Below are positions 9,719 through 19,238 of a stretch of DNA of 64,000 bases, piece after piece; positions within the stretch are counted from its first letter, which is position 1, and every line of letters starts with the position of its first letter. The DNA is taken from NCBI RefSeq assembly GCF_014534745.1, contig NZ_JACVVP010000026.1, positions 37,635-101,634 of the forward strand. The letters are read 5' to 3'. The stretch comes from Flammeovirga sp. EKP202 (GTDB taxonomy: Bacteria > Bacteroidota > Bacteroidia > Cytophagales > Flammeovirgaceae). A program made the translations under genes and the position numbers. Under the pieces are notes generated by a model. The model saw only the letters and a program-made list of their open reading frames with translations. It was not told the DNA's origin and did no database searches.

Positions 9719-10432
9719 ATGCCAATATTTCAGCTAGAAGAAGACAACGTGATGTTCCCTCCTGCCCGCTTGACGGATGAGAGTGGTATTCTTGCAGTCG
9801 GAGGAGATTTAACTCCTAAAAGAATTATTGAAGCTTATGCAAATGGTGTTTTCCCATGGTTTAATCCAGAAGACCCTTTGCTTTGGTGGTCTCCTGATCC
9901 CCGTTGTGTTTTATTTCCTGAAAATATTTATGTTTCCAAAAGTATGCGTCAACTCTTAAGACGTGATACTTTTAAGGTGACATTTGATCAAGATTTTGAA
10001 GGTGTAATTGCTTCGTGCAAAGAGATCTACAGACCTGATCAAGGTGGCACCTGGATTACAGAAGAGATGGAGGAAGCCTATAATCAGCTTCATAAAATTG
10101 GTTTTATGCATTCTGTGGAAGTTTGGGAAAATGATGAACTTGTCGGTGGCTTATATGGCGGCGCGATGCAAAAAGCTTTTTTTGGGGAATCAATGTTTTC
10201 AAAACGTAGTAATGCCTCTAAATATGGATTTATTATGCTCTGCAAAAACCTGATTGAACAAGGGTATGAAATTATTGACTGTCAGATGCATACTCCACAC
10301 CTCGAAAGCTTAGGAGCTGAAGAAATTCCACGAGATGCATTCCTTTTATATACCGATAGAAATCAGCAAAGAGAGTTCGACAGACAAAATTGGAATGAAA
10401 TCTTTAGAACTGATTTTTATACAAATCTGTAA
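9719..10432 (+). CDS. aat: Leucyl/phenylalanyl-tRNA--protein transferase
   Basis: 237 residues, full length for the family. Signature stretches are FPPARL, GILAVGGDLTP, AYANGVFPWFN, PLLWWSPDPRCVL, WITEEMEEAY, HSVEVW, GGLYGG and FFGESMFS. It transfers Leu or Phe from aminoacyl-tRNA to the N-terminus of proteins that start with Lys or Arg, tagging them for ClpS/ClpAP in the N-degron pathway. It is cytoplasmic. An aminoacyl-histidine dipeptidase gene follows 79 bases downstream on the same strand. Confidence 0.93.
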   Translation: MPIFQLEEDNVMFPPARLTDESGILAVGGDLTPKRIIEAYANGVFPWFNPEDPLLWWSPDPRCVLFPENIYVSKSMRQLLRRDTFKVTFDQDFEGVIASCKEIYRPDQGGTWITEEMEEAYNQLHKIGFMHSVEVWENDELVGGLYGGAMQKAFFGESMFSKRSNASKYGFIMLCKNLIEQGYEIIDCQMHTPHLESLGAEEIPRDAFLLYTDRNQQREFDRQNWNEIFRTDFYTNL

Positions 10433-10511
10433 GTTTATATTATTTTTGAATTGAATTTGAATAGAAGGTTAACAAAGATGTTAATTTTCAACATACTAAC
10501 ATATACAAAAC

Positions 10512-11966
10512 ATGAACAAAGAAGTAGCTCAATTGAATCCCGTTGATATTTGGGAAAACTTTGAGAAAATGAACGAGGTTCCAAGAGGATCTAAGAAAGA
10601 AGAAAGAATTATTGCATTCACTAAAAAATTCGGAGAAGATTTAGGATTACCCACTATTGTTGACAAAACAGGCAATGTGATCATCAAAAAACCTGCAACA
10701 CCGGGTATGGAAGACCGCAAAGGAATTATCATTCAATCACATATTGATATGGTACACCAGAAAAATGCGGATACTGATTTCGATTTCGATCAAGATGGAA
10801 TTCAGTCTTATATTGATGGCGATTGGGTAAAAGCCAAAGGGACAACACTTGGTGCTGACAACGGTATTGGAGCTGCTACGATGATGGGCATTTTGGCTTC
10901 TAAAGAATTAGTCCATGGCCCAATTGAAGCATTATTTACAATTGATGAAGAAACAGGTATGACTGGTGCTTTCGGTTTGGAAGGCGGCATGCTTGATGGA
11001 GATATTTTATTAAACCTTGACACTGAAGACGAGCACGAATTGTGTATTGGATGTGCAGGTGGTATTGACACTAACGTCAATTACAACTACGAGGAAGTAA
11101 CAGCTGAAGGTGCTGCTTTCAAAATTGACTTAAAAGGTTTGAAAGGTGGTCACTCAGGATGTGAAATTCACTTAGGACGAGGCAACGCTAATAAATTAAT
11201 GAACCGTCTACTTTGGAGAACAAACAAAAAATTCGGTTTAGAAGTTGCTGAAATTGATGGCGGAAGTTTAAGAAATGCTATCCCACGTGAATCATTTGCA
11301 ACGGTAGTAATTGCTGAGGATAAAGTAGAGGAATTTAAGGCTTATGTTGCCGAATTCGAAGCTACAATCAAGCAAGAATTACATGCTACTGAGCCTAATT
11401 TGGTGGTTCTTCTTGATGCTGTTGAATTGCCATCAAAAGTGATGGAGGTAAAAGCTCAAGAAGCTTTATTCAGTGCAGTATATGCCTCACCTTGTGGTGT
11501 GATCAGAATGTCAGATGATTTGGAAGGATTGGTAGAGACTTCTACTTCACTTTCAAGAGTACTGGTAAAAGACGGAAAAGTAACGGTTCAATTCCTTACA
11601 AGAAGTTCAGTAGATTCAGCTAAATATGATGTGACTTATCAAATTGAAGGTGCATTTGCAATCACTGAAGGTAATGTAGAACACGGAGGAGCTTACCCAG
11701 GCTGGACTCCAAATGCTAATTCTGAAATCTTGGAAGAGATGAAGGAGATTCATCAAGAATTATTCAATAAACCTGCAATTGTCAATGCTGTTCACGCTGG
11801 ATTGGAATGCGGTATTATTGGTAGCCACTACCCTCATTTAGATATGATTTCATTTGGTCCTACAATCAAAAACCCTCACTCACCAGATGAGATGTGTGAG
11901 GTCAATACAGTTCATAGATTCTGGGACTTTATCAAAATCACTTTAGAAAGAGTAGCAAAGAAATAA
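10512..11966 (+). CDS. pepD: Aminoacyl-histidine dipeptidase (PepD, M20 family)
   Basis: 484 residues, typical for cytosolic PepD. Metal-ligand motifs are present: QSHIDMVHQK, LGADNGIGAA, TIDEETGMTGAFGL (general base Glu) and LNLDTEDEHEL. KGLKGGHSGCEI begins the lid domain and the C-terminal His lies in GPTIKNPHSPDE. It hydrolyses dipeptides, classically Xaa-His such as carnosine, in the cytoplasm with Zn or Co. A terminator follows 15 bases after the stop. Confidence 0.92.
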   Translation: MNKEVAQLNPVDIWENFEKMNEVPRGSKKEERIIAFTKKFGEDLGLPTIVDKTGNVIIKKPATPGMEDRKGIIIQSHIDMVHQKNADTDFDFDQDGIQSYIDGDWVKAKGTTLGADNGIGAATMMGILASKELVHGPIEALFTIDEETGMTGAFGLEGGMLDGDILLNLDTEDEHELCIGCAGGIDTNVNYNYEEVTAEGAAFKIDLKGLKGGHSGCEIHLGRGNANKLMNRLLWRTNKKFGLEVAEIDGGSLRNAIPRESFATVVIAEDKVEEFKAYVAEFEATIKQELHATEPNLVVLLDAVELPSKVMEVKAQEALFSAVYASPCGVIRMSDDLEGLVETSTSLSRVLVKDGKVTVQFLTRSSVDSAKYDVTYQIEGAFAITEGNVEHGGAYPGWTPNANSEILEEMKEIHQELFNKPAIVNAVHAGLECGIIGSHYPHLDMISFGPTIKNPHSPDEMCEVNTVHRFWDFIKITLERVAKK

Positions 11967-11981
11967 CCTTATGCTTACCTA

Positions 11982-12028
11982 AAAATGGTGAATTAGAAAC
12001 ATGTAATTGATTTCTAATTCACCATTTT
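11982..12028. terminator. Bidirectional intrinsic terminator between pepD and the thioredoxin-like gene
   Basis: A long near-perfect inverted repeat, AAAATGGTGAATTAGAAA pairing with TTTCTAATTCACCATTTT around an 11-base loop. It sits between the convergent gene ends at 11966 and 12039 with A- and T-rich flanks on both sides. Confidence 0.85.
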
Positions 12029-12038
12029 GTATAAATGT

Positions 12039-12584
12039 TTATTTTGATTTAGGATAAGGTGAAGTGTACTTTTCTTTGTAGTCGTTGAATGATACATTTT
12101 CAAAGGCTCCTTCTTCTATAAAGGAGAGAATCAAATGCATACTCTTTTTATCTTGAAAACCTGGTACAGGAACAGGCTCAGCCAAAAGTTGCTCTTTTTT
12201 ATTGACCATTATAAAAACAGTGGTAGGAAAACTCATTTTCCCATTCAATAAAGTTGCCGCTAATTCATGATACCCTTTTCCTCCTTGACTGATAAAATCA
12301 TAGGTAGTTCCTTGAAATTGAATTCCCTTACGTGACTCCGCATTAAGTTTCACTGCATAATAATTTTCATTGACATATTTTACAATGGAAGGATCTGAAA
12401 AAGTGGACCGATCCATTTTCTTACACCAACCACACCAATCAGTATAAACATCAATAAATATTTTTCGAGGTTCTTTTTTACTTTTTGTTATTGCTTCCTC
12501 AAAACTCATCCAATGAATTTTCTCTTGTGCTTGTATGCTTTGAGAAAGTAGCAATACAAAAAATGCTGATAATAGAAATCGCAT
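12039..12584 (-). CDS. Secreted thioredoxin-like protein with CGWC redox site
   Basis: The start at 12584 gives MRFLLSAFFVLLLSQSIQAQ, a good signal peptide; ATGs at 12593 and 12602 are possible alternatives. The mature part has FIDVYTDWCGWCKKMDRSTF, a thioredoxin-fold active site with CGWC, like the DUF255/thioredoxin_7 branch. The cis-Pro region MSFPTTVFIM follows. It is probably a periplasmic thiol oxidoreductase or thioredoxin-like lipoprotein partner. Its start faces the DPP IV start 19 bases away. Confidence 0.85.
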   Translation of the reverse strand: MRFLLSAFFVLLLSQSIQAQEKIHWMSFEEAITKSKKEPRKIFIDVYTDWCGWCKKMDRSTFSDPSIVKYVNENYYAVKLNAESRKGIQFQGTTYDFISQGGKGYHELAATLLNGKMSFPTTVFIMVNKKEQLLAEPVPVPGFQDKKSMHLILSFIEEGAFENVSFNDYKEKYTSPYPKSK

Positions 12585-12603
12585 ATAAATCATAATATTC
12601 AAA

Positions 12604-14754
12604 ATGAAACGACTTTATAGTTTAGCAACCCTTTGTCTTTTAATTCTTAGTGCTTTGAGTAGCCAAGCACAAAATAAAACCTTAACATTAGAGCAATCCA
12701 TCGTTGAAAGATGGTCAACTTTTTACCCTGAAAGAATAAGTGTTCAATGGCAACCCAATGCTAAAGGTTACTATACCATTATTGAAGATAATGCATTAAT
12801 TGCAACTTACGCTAAAAAAGGTAGTAAGAAAACGTTGATTTCATTAGAAGAAGTCAAAAAGTCTAATGAAAACTTAGAGGATTTAAAAAGGTTCCCTCGC
12901 TACAAATGGGTATCTCAAAATGAATTTATTTTCAATCACCAAAATCAGTTTTTCAAAACTAATATTGCATCAAAGCAATCTATCCAATTAGGTGCTTGGA
13001 GCAAGGAAGGTGCAAATGCTGATTTCACTTCTGATTACTCTAAGGCAGCCTATACTATCGAAAACAATCTTTTCATCACAGTTGATGGAAACGAAACTCA
13101 AATTTCTAAAGAAGACAATAAAGAAATTGTATTTGGTCAAGTCGTTCATAGAAATGAGTTTGGCGTGCACAAGGGGACGTACTGGTCACCAAATGGTAAT
13201 GCTATCGCTTATTACAGAAATGATCAAACGATGGTCACTGACTACCCACTCGTCAACCCTACAACAACACCAGCCTCTTCCAACCCTACTAAATATCCAA
13301 TGGCAGGGATGAAAAGTGAAGAAGTAACTTTGCACATTTACAATATCAAAACGCAAAAGAGTGTTCAGGTTAAAACAGAAGGTCCAAAAGAGCAATACTT
13401 AACAAATATAGTTTGGAGCCCAGATGAGCAATTTATCTACATCGGTATTTTGAATAGAGCTCAAAATCATTTAGTACTTAATCAATACAATGCGACAAAC
13501 GGTGAGTTTATCAAAACACTTTTCGAAGAGAAAGATGATAAATACTTATCTATCACACACCCAATGGAATTCCTTCCAAATAGCAATAATCAATTTATCT
13601 GGAGAACAGAAAAAGATGGGTATGAGCATGTGTATTTATACAATACTGAAGGAAAGGAGTTAGCACAATTAACTTCTGGAGAATGGGTAGTAATGGATGT
13701 GATTGGTTTTGATAAAAAGAAACAAAACCTTTTCGTTTTAGGAACTGATAATAATGGTTTAGATAGACAAGTTTATAAAGCCAACTTAAAATCGAAGAAA
13801 GTCAGCAAAATCACATCAGAATCAGGAGTATATAGCCAAGTTCAGTATGATGCATCAAGTAATCTTTTCTTGTCTGCTTTTACGAACTTAACAACACCTA
13901 ACAAAGAAGTTATTTTTGATGGAAATGGTAAAATGATCAGTACCATTCTTGAAGCTGAAGATCCATTAAAAGATTTTACTGTTTCACCTATCGAGCTTTC
14001 TACAATCAAAGCTGCAGATGGCACATCAGTTTTGAATACAAGAATGATCAAGCCCGCTGATTTTGATCCAAATAAAAAATACCCTGTCATTGTATATGTA
14101 TATGGTGGCCCAGGAGTTCAATTGATCACAAACAGATGGCAAGCCGGTGCAGCACTTTGGATGCAGAAGGCGGCACAAGATGGTTATATTATCTATACTG
14201 TAGACAGTAGAGGTACTGAAAACAGAGGTAAAGACTTTGAGCAAGCTACTCACTTGAAATTAGGTACTGAAGAAGTAAAGGATCAACTATTAGGTGTAGA
14301 ATACCTAAAATCATTGCCTTACGTTGATGTAGAAAGAATGGCTATTCACGGATGGAGTTTTGGTGGATTTATGACTACTTCATTGATGACGAAAGCAGCT
14401 GACACTTTTAAAGTTGGTGTAGCAGGTGGACCGGTAATGGATTGGGAATTATATGAAGTGATGTATACTGAAAGATATATGTCTACACCACAACTAAATG
14501 CAGAAGGCTACGAAGAGGCAAAATTATTAAACAAAACCACTTTATTAAAAGATAAACTATTGATTATTCATGGATTAATTGATGATGTTGTTGTTCCTCA
14601 GCACTCTTTCTTATTCTTAGAAAATTGTGTGAAAAATGGAGTTCAAGTAGATTTCTTTACTTACCCAGGACACCCTCACAATGTTAGAGGAAAAGACAGA
14701 GTACACTTAATGCAAAAAGTACTATTGTACATTGATGATGCATTAGGAAAATAA
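12604..14754 (+). CDS. Dipeptidyl peptidase IV, S9B family
   Basis: 716 residues with signal peptide MKRLYSLATLCLLILSALSSQAQ. Residues 40-470 form the DPP IV beta-propeller (GTYWSPNGNAIAYYRND, YPLV). The C-terminal alpha/beta hydrolase has YVYGGPGVQ (oxyanion region), nucleophile GWSFGG with S585, acid in GLIDDVVVPQHS (D660) and a His in YPGHPHNVRGKD. It cleaves N-terminal dipeptides with Pro or Ala in position two, in the periplasm. Lys/Asp-rich surfaces and AT-rich codon use match the neighbours. An intrinsic terminator follows directly. Confidence 0.93.
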   Translation: MKRLYSLATLCLLILSALSSQAQNKTLTLEQSIVERWSTFYPERISVQWQPNAKGYYTIIEDNALIATYAKKGSKKTLISLEEVKKSNENLEDLKRFPRYKWVSQNEFIFNHQNQFFKTNIASKQSIQLGAWSKEGANADFTSDYSKAAYTIENNLFITVDGNETQISKEDNKEIVFGQVVHRNEFGVHKGTYWSPNGNAIAYYRNDQTMVTDYPLVNPTTTPASSNPTKYPMAGMKSEEVTLHIYNIKTQKSVQVKTEGPKEQYLTNIVWSPDEQFIYIGILNRAQNHLVLNQYNATNGEFIKTLFEEKDDKYLSITHPMEFLPNSNNQFIWRTEKDGYEHVYLYNTEGKELAQLTSGEWVVMDVIGFDKKKQNLFVLGTDNNGLDRQVYKANLKSKKVSKITSESGVYSQVQYDASSNLFLSAFTNLTTPNKEVIFDGNGKMISTILEAEDPLKDFTVSPIELSTIKAADGTSVLNTRMIKPADFDPNKKYPVIVYVYGGPGVQLITNRWQAGAALWMQKAAQDGYIIYTVDSRGTENRGKDFEQATHLKLGTEEVKDQLLGVEYLKSLPYVDVERMAIHGWSFGGFMTTSLMTKAADTFKVGVAGGPVMDWELYEVMYTERYMSTPQLNAEGYEEAKLLNKTTLLKDKLLIIHGLIDDVVVPQHSFLFLENCVKNGVQVDFFTYPGHPHNVRGKDRVHLMQKVLLYIDDALGK

Positions 14755-14759
14755 TATTT

Positions 14760-14797
14760 AACTCCCTCATTTCAAATTGAGGGAGTTTTCTTTTTTG
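14760..14797 (+). terminator. Intrinsic terminator after dipeptidyl peptidase gene
   Basis: ACTCCCTCA pairs with TGAGGGAGT around a short loop and is followed by a TTTTCTTTTTT tract, right after the stop at 14754. Confidence 0.82.
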
Positions 14798-15096
14798 AAA
14801 ACTTAATATTTTCAAAAAAGAAAGTTTTTTTGGCTTCACTACACTATCTTGTGTCGTTTTTGAAATTGTAATTTAACGACAACCCTTTATTTTCATTGAC
14901 CAGTAAATAAAGAACACTATTTTCAGAAGCAACAGTTAATTTTTTTGTCGAAAAATGTGTAAAAGCAACTTGGCAATTCAACTTAGGTCAACTACCTTCT
15001 ATTCCCTAAGCACACGGAATAGAGAATTTTACTTATAACATTAACAAGAGTAGGTTTAAACTTACTCACAGATCCTATCTTTACGAAACAACAATA
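14798..15096 (+). other. Leader region of the DAACS symporter gene with an inverted repeat
   Basis: About 300 bases without an ORF. At 14998-15023 an 8-bp perfect inverted repeat, TCTATTCC ... GGAATAGA with a 10-base spacer, lies 73 bases before the symporter start. It could be an operator or a leader hairpin. A TATCTTTA sequence near 15076, close to the -7 consensus, lies about 14 bases before the ATG. Function is inference. Confidence 0.4.
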
Positions 15097-16401
15097 ATGA
15101 AAAAAATTGCATTGCATTGGAAAATAATCATCGGGATGGTATTAGGACTCCTCCTAGGATTATTGATAAGCTATACAGGAAACGCTCAATTCTCTAATGA
15201 TTGGATCAAACCCTTTGGTACTATCTTTATTCGATTACTTAAATTAATTGCTGTACCTCTTGTACTTATATCTTTGGTCAATGGTGTTGCATCAATGACT
15301 GATCTTTCAAAGCTTTCAAAAATGGGAGGTCGTGCTGTCGGAATTTATTTAGTTACCACTATTATAGCTGTTACTATTGGTCTTCTCTTAGTAAATGTCT
15401 TCCAACCTGGTGCAGGTTTTTCGGAAGAAATGAGAGCTAGTTTCATAGAACGATTTGCTGATAGTGCATCTTCAAGAGTTGCACAAGCTTCTGAGGTGCA
15501 ACAAAGAAGCCCATTACAACCTTTATTGGATATGGTACCTGGCAATATTTTCAATGCCATGAGCAGTAATAGTAATATGCTACAAGTGATCTTTTTTGCT
15601 ATTCTATTTGGTGTGTCATTAGTGGCAATACCAGCTGAACATGGAAAAGCAGTAAAGGAATTATTCAAAAGTTTGGATAAAATCATCTTGAAAATGGTTG
15701 ATTTGATCATGAAATTCGCACCTTATGGTGTGTTTGCTTTGATCACTTCTCTAATTACTGACTTTACAGGTGATGACCCTTCAAAAGCAACAGAACTTTT
15801 ATTGACACTTGGATTTTATTCTTTAGTTGTAATCATGGGATTATTTATCATGGTTGCAGTAATCTACCCTTCTATCTTGAAAATATTTGCTAGAGTTAAT
15901 TTCTCTAGATTTATCAGAGGTATTTTCCCAGCACAAATGATGGCTTTTTCAACGAGTAGTAGTGCTGCGGCATTGCCCGTAACTATGAAACAAGTGGAAG
16001 AAGAATTGGGTGTATCTGAAGAAACAACAAGTTTTGTGTTGCCTTTAGGAGCAACTGTAAATATGGACGGCACTAGTTTGTATCAAGGTGTTGCAGCGGT
16101 ATTTATCGCTCAAGTATTTGGTGAAGATTTGACGTTAGCAGATCAAATTTCAATTGTGATTACCGCTACATTAGCATCCATCGGTTCTGCCGCTGTTCCT
16201 GGTGCAGGTATCATCATGTTGATTATCGTACTTGAGCAAGTAGGTTTACCAACTGAAGGTATTGCATTAATCCTTGCTCCAGATAGAATTCTAGACATGT
16301 TTAGAACGGTAGTTAACGTTACGGGTGATTCAACAGTAGCTATACTCGTTGATAAAGCCGTCGGTAATAAACCTGGAATTGAGGGTACCGAAATTGATTA
16401 A
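15097..16401 (+). CDS. Dicarboxylate/amino acid:cation symporter (DAACS, GltP-like)
   Basis: 434 residues, an integral membrane protein. Family signatures are FIRLLKLIAVPLVLISLVNGVASM, HP1 serine-rich tip AFSTSSSAAALPVTMK, TM7 NMDGTSLYQGVAAVFIAQVFG, and HP2/TM8 with GAAGVPGAG-like SAAVPGAGIIML and DRILDMFRTVVNVTGDSTVA. It imports glutamate, aspartate or C4-dicarboxylates with Na+ or H+. The NMDGT and serine-rich motifs needed for Na/substrate binding are intact. It appears monocistronic, with its own terminator. Confidence 0.92.
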   Translation: MKKIALHWKIIIGMVLGLLLGLLISYTGNAQFSNDWIKPFGTIFIRLLKLIAVPLVLISLVNGVASMTDLSKLSKMGGRAVGIYLVTTIIAVTIGLLLVNVFQPGAGFSEEMRASFIERFADSASSRVAQASEVQQRSPLQPLLDMVPGNIFNAMSSNSNMLQVIFFAILFGVSLVAIPAEHGKAVKELFKSLDKIILKMVDLIMKFAPYGVFALITSLITDFTGDDPSKATELLLTLGFYSLVVIMGLFIMVAVIYPSILKIFARVNFSRFIRGIFPAQMMAFSTSSSAAALPVTMKQVEEELGVSEETTSFVLPLGATVNMDGTSLYQGVAAVFIAQVFGEDLTLADQISIVITATLASIGSAAVPGAGIIMLIIVLEQVGLPTEGIALILAPDRILDMFRTVVNVTGDSTVAILVDKAVGNKPGIEGTEID

Positions 16402-16441
16402 TAAAAGAATTCTCTGTTAAAAAGGGATCAATAATATTCAG

Positions 16442-16478
16442 AAAAAGCTGATTCATTGACTTGGATCAGCTTTTTTTA
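16442..16478 (+). terminator. Intrinsic terminator after symporter gene
   Basis: AAAAGCTGATTC ... GGATCAGCTTTTTTT, with a stem of about 8 bp and a T-run, 40 bases after the symporter stop. Confidence 0.78.
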
Positions 16479-16521
16479 CAAATAAAACATTCCAATTCAC
16501 AATTCATTTAAAAAACACTCC

Positions 16522-16529
16522 TACCTTTG
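16522..16529 (+). promoter_or_regulatory. Bacteroidota -7 promoter element directly before the U32 gene
   Basis: TACCTTTG matches the Bacteroidota sigma -7 consensus TAnnTTTG exactly. It ends only 4 bases before the ATG at 16534, so transcription would begin at or very near the start codon and give a leaderless or nearly leaderless mRNA. Seen: the motif and spacing. Inferred: its use. Confidence 0.55.
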
Positions 16530-16533
16530 CAGC

Positions 16534-18399
16534 ATGAAAAAATCTCTAGAATTATTAGCACCCGCAAAAGATATTGAAATTGGATTCTCAGCGATCAACC
16601 ACGGGGCTGATGCAGTATATATTGGACCAAAAGCATTTGGTGCAAGGGACGGTGTAGGCAACTCTATTCAAGACATTGAAAAATTAACGAAACATGCCCA
16701 CCGTTTTAATGCAAAGATTTTTGCAACGATGAACACATTATTGTTTGATCACGAATTGGATCAAGCACATCAACAAGCGTGGGATTTATATCATGCAGGT
16801 GTGGATTCTTTAATTATTCAGGATATGGGTCTTTTAGAGATGGACCTTCCTCCTATTCCATTACACGCTTCAACACAAACTCATAATTACGATTTAGAGA
16901 AAGTTCAATTCCTTGAAAAAGTAGGTTTTGATCGTGTTGTTTTAGCGAGAGAATTATCAATAAAACAAATTCAAGATATTGGTGAGAAAACCAATGTGGA
17001 ATTAGAGGCATTTGTAGCCGGAGCATTGTGTGTAAGTTTGAGTGGTCAGTGCTACATGAGTAATAATGTTGGAGATCGTTCTGCCAACAGAGGTGCTTGT
17101 GGACAGCCCTGCCGTTTGCCTTATGATTTAATTGACAATGCAGGTCAAAAACTTGCCAGTGAAAAACACCTCCTTTCTTTGAAGGATCTAAACCTTGAAG
17201 ACTACATTTTACCACTCGCTAGAGCTGGGGTGAACTCATTTAAGATTGAAGGACGTCTGAAAGATGAAGCGTACGTTAAAAATATGGTGGGTAACTTCCG
17301 TAAGCGTATTGATTATGTTTTAGATAAATATGGTGATGAGTTTGTAAGAGATTCTCAAGGAAAAGTAACTTTAGGCTTCGAACCTGCTCCTGAAAAAACA
17401 TATAACAGAGAGTTCACAACTTATTTCTACGAAAAAAGAAAAGATACTATTGCTAACTTCGATACACCAAAGGCAATCGGTGATCGAATTGGTCTTGTAA
17501 AAGAGGTAAAAGGCAATCAATACCTTATTGACACTGATAAAAAATTAATTCCTGGTGATGGATTATGTTTCTTGGATAAACACGAGAAACTACAAGGAAT
17601 GAAAGTTGAACATGTCAACGATCAAGGTTGGATCAAGACTTCTCTTGTAATGGGGGTTCGTGTTGGTGCTGAAATATTCAGAAACTACGATCAACAATAC
17701 AACAAGGAATTAAAAGGTGAGAAAACAGTCCGTAAAATTGATGCAAATGTAAGCTTAGATTGGAATAATCATCAAGTAGATTTATCTATTGAAGATATTT
17801 ACGACAATAAAATCACACATCACTATAAAGAACCTTTTGAACTCGCCTCTAATAAAGAGAAAGCTGTTCAAAACTTGACGAAATCATTAAAGAAATCAGG
17901 TAATACTATTTTTGATGTTGTCGATGTAAAACTTCCGGAAGGTGATGTGCCATTTATTCCAGGTGGTAAGGTAAATCAATGGAGAAGAGATCTTATTGAA
18001 GCTTTAGAAGAAAAAAGAAACAGCAGTTACAAACAACCTTCTAGAATTAACACTGATATTGATGACACTTATCCTTTCTATCAGAAGAAATTTGACCATC
18101 ATGGTAATGTTCTAAACCAAAAAGCGAGAGAATTCTATACACGTCACGGTGTTGAAGAAATCGGCGAAGGTTTTGAAGGACGTGAAGATAAAAGTAAACT
18201 CCGTTTGATGACAACAAAACACTGTCTACGTTATCAAATCGGTATGTGTGATGAACATGAAACTTTTGTCACTCCTCCTGAAAATGTACAGTTCCCTCTA
18301 TTCTTAAAATATAAAGACGTCCGCTATAAGTTGAAATTCAACTGTAAGGATTGTGTGATGCTTATTGATGACGCTCCTGAGGAAGAGGCCGCTAAGTAA
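16534..18399 (+). CDS. Peptidase U32 family protein (RlhA/YhbU-like)
   Basis: 621 residues. The N-terminal U32 domain contains ELLAPAKDIEIGFSAINHGADAVYIGP, PLHASTQTHNYD, ELEAFVAGALCVSLSGQCYMS and RGACGQPCRLPY; the Cys set fits a metal or iron-sulfur site. Then FKIEGRLKDEAYVKNMV and a long C-terminal half ending with LRLMTTKHCLRYQIG and LKFNCKDCVM, which add four more Cys. Bacteroidota members of this length are often annotated as collagenase-like peptidases. Some U32 proteins act in RNA hydroxylation (RlhA, TrhP) rather than proteolysis, so the activity is uncertain. Confidence 0.85.
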   Translation: MKKSLELLAPAKDIEIGFSAINHGADAVYIGPKAFGARDGVGNSIQDIEKLTKHAHRFNAKIFATMNTLLFDHELDQAHQQAWDLYHAGVDSLIIQDMGLLEMDLPPIPLHASTQTHNYDLEKVQFLEKVGFDRVVLARELSIKQIQDIGEKTNVELEAFVAGALCVSLSGQCYMSNNVGDRSANRGACGQPCRLPYDLIDNAGQKLASEKHLLSLKDLNLEDYILPLARAGVNSFKIEGRLKDEAYVKNMVGNFRKRIDYVLDKYGDEFVRDSQGKVTLGFEPAPEKTYNREFTTYFYEKRKDTIANFDTPKAIGDRIGLVKEVKGNQYLIDTDKKLIPGDGLCFLDKHEKLQGMKVEHVNDQGWIKTSLVMGVRVGAEIFRNYDQQYNKELKGEKTVRKIDANVSLDWNNHQVDLSIEDIYDNKITHHYKEPFELASNKEKAVQNLTKSLKKSGNTIFDVVDVKLPEGDVPFIPGGKVNQWRRDLIEALEEKRNSSYKQPSRINTDIDDTYPFYQKKFDHHGNVLNQKAREFYTRHGVEEIGEGFEGREDKSKLRLMTTKHCLRYQIGMCDEHETFVTPPENVQFPLFLKYKDVRYKLKFNCKDCVMLIDDAPEEEAAK

Positions 18400-18416
18400 A
18401 AAAATTGAAAGGAATC

Positions 18417-18460
18417 AAATCCCAAGCTTCAATGGTAAAAATTAAAGCTTGGGATTTTTT
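18417..18460 (+). terminator. Intrinsic terminator after U32 gene
   Basis: AAATCCCAAGCTT pairs with AAGCTTGGGATTT around an A-rich loop, followed by a T-run, 18 bases after the stop. Confidence 0.85.
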
Positions 18461-18577
18461 ATTTATCAACTCAATGCAAAAGTGTTAAACATTTGTGCTT
18501 TAGATAAGTTAGTCTCCAGTCACTTTAATATTACCTCTTACAGTTTCTGGAGGTTTTTCGCCGAAACCCACAAAATA

Positions 18578-19006
18578 CATTGTAAACTAAATTATCGTTA
18601 ACTTTTAATCGACCTTTCTGCAAGCATTTATAGGATCAACTTTCAAGCTTCCTTCTTCTTCATTTTTCCATTGATGAAAAACGAAGCAAAAAATCTAGGC
18701 TTTGAACGCAAAAGCTAAATTTCATTCCTTTCGCCTAAATGATTTTAAACTCGCTGCGCTCAAACAGCAAAATCATTTTTAACGGCTCATTCCATGAAAT
18801 TCTTCACACTTTTCCCTTCAAGGCCGAGGGAGATACTACTAAATGATGATCTGATTACATGTCAAATGACAAAGGTTTTATAATAATCTTCTAAAGTGCA
18901 GTACTGTAGGGGCGTTTTAGTAAAACGTCCTCACGAACCACAATACACTACCATTTACCCTTCAGAAAAGTAATCATATTAATTAACGATAATTTCATTT
19001 GCAATG
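18578..19006. repeat. Dispersed structured repeat, copy A (429 bp, terminal inverted repeats)
   Basis: It begins CATTGTAAACTAAATTATCG and ends with the reverse complement, slightly diverged (TTAACGATAATTTCATTTGC then AATG). The interior matches copies B (49977-50407) and C (55481-56243) over nearly its whole length. It contains an inner inverted repeat ATGATTTT ... AAAATCAT around CTCGCTGCGCTC, and a hairpin GGGCGTTTT/AAAACGTCC at 18910-18930. There is no ORF of note inside. Size, terminal inverted repeats and copy number suggest a non-autonomous mobile element (MITE-like). Confidence 0.85.
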
Positions 19007-19238
19007 CACCAAATCTCTGAACCATTTCATACTACCTCTATTTTAATTTTTGGATTATTTGATGATCCTATTACATCAATTATTACTTTTCTTCAATTTT
19101 ACACCACATTTTATTAAATTATAAATGTACTAAATAGAAATGGTACAAAAAGTCTACAACATATATTTCAATTATCTGCTATTTCAATCAACTCAAAGGG
19201 TTCCTAATGGAACAAACTACTATTTTACTCATAAACGT

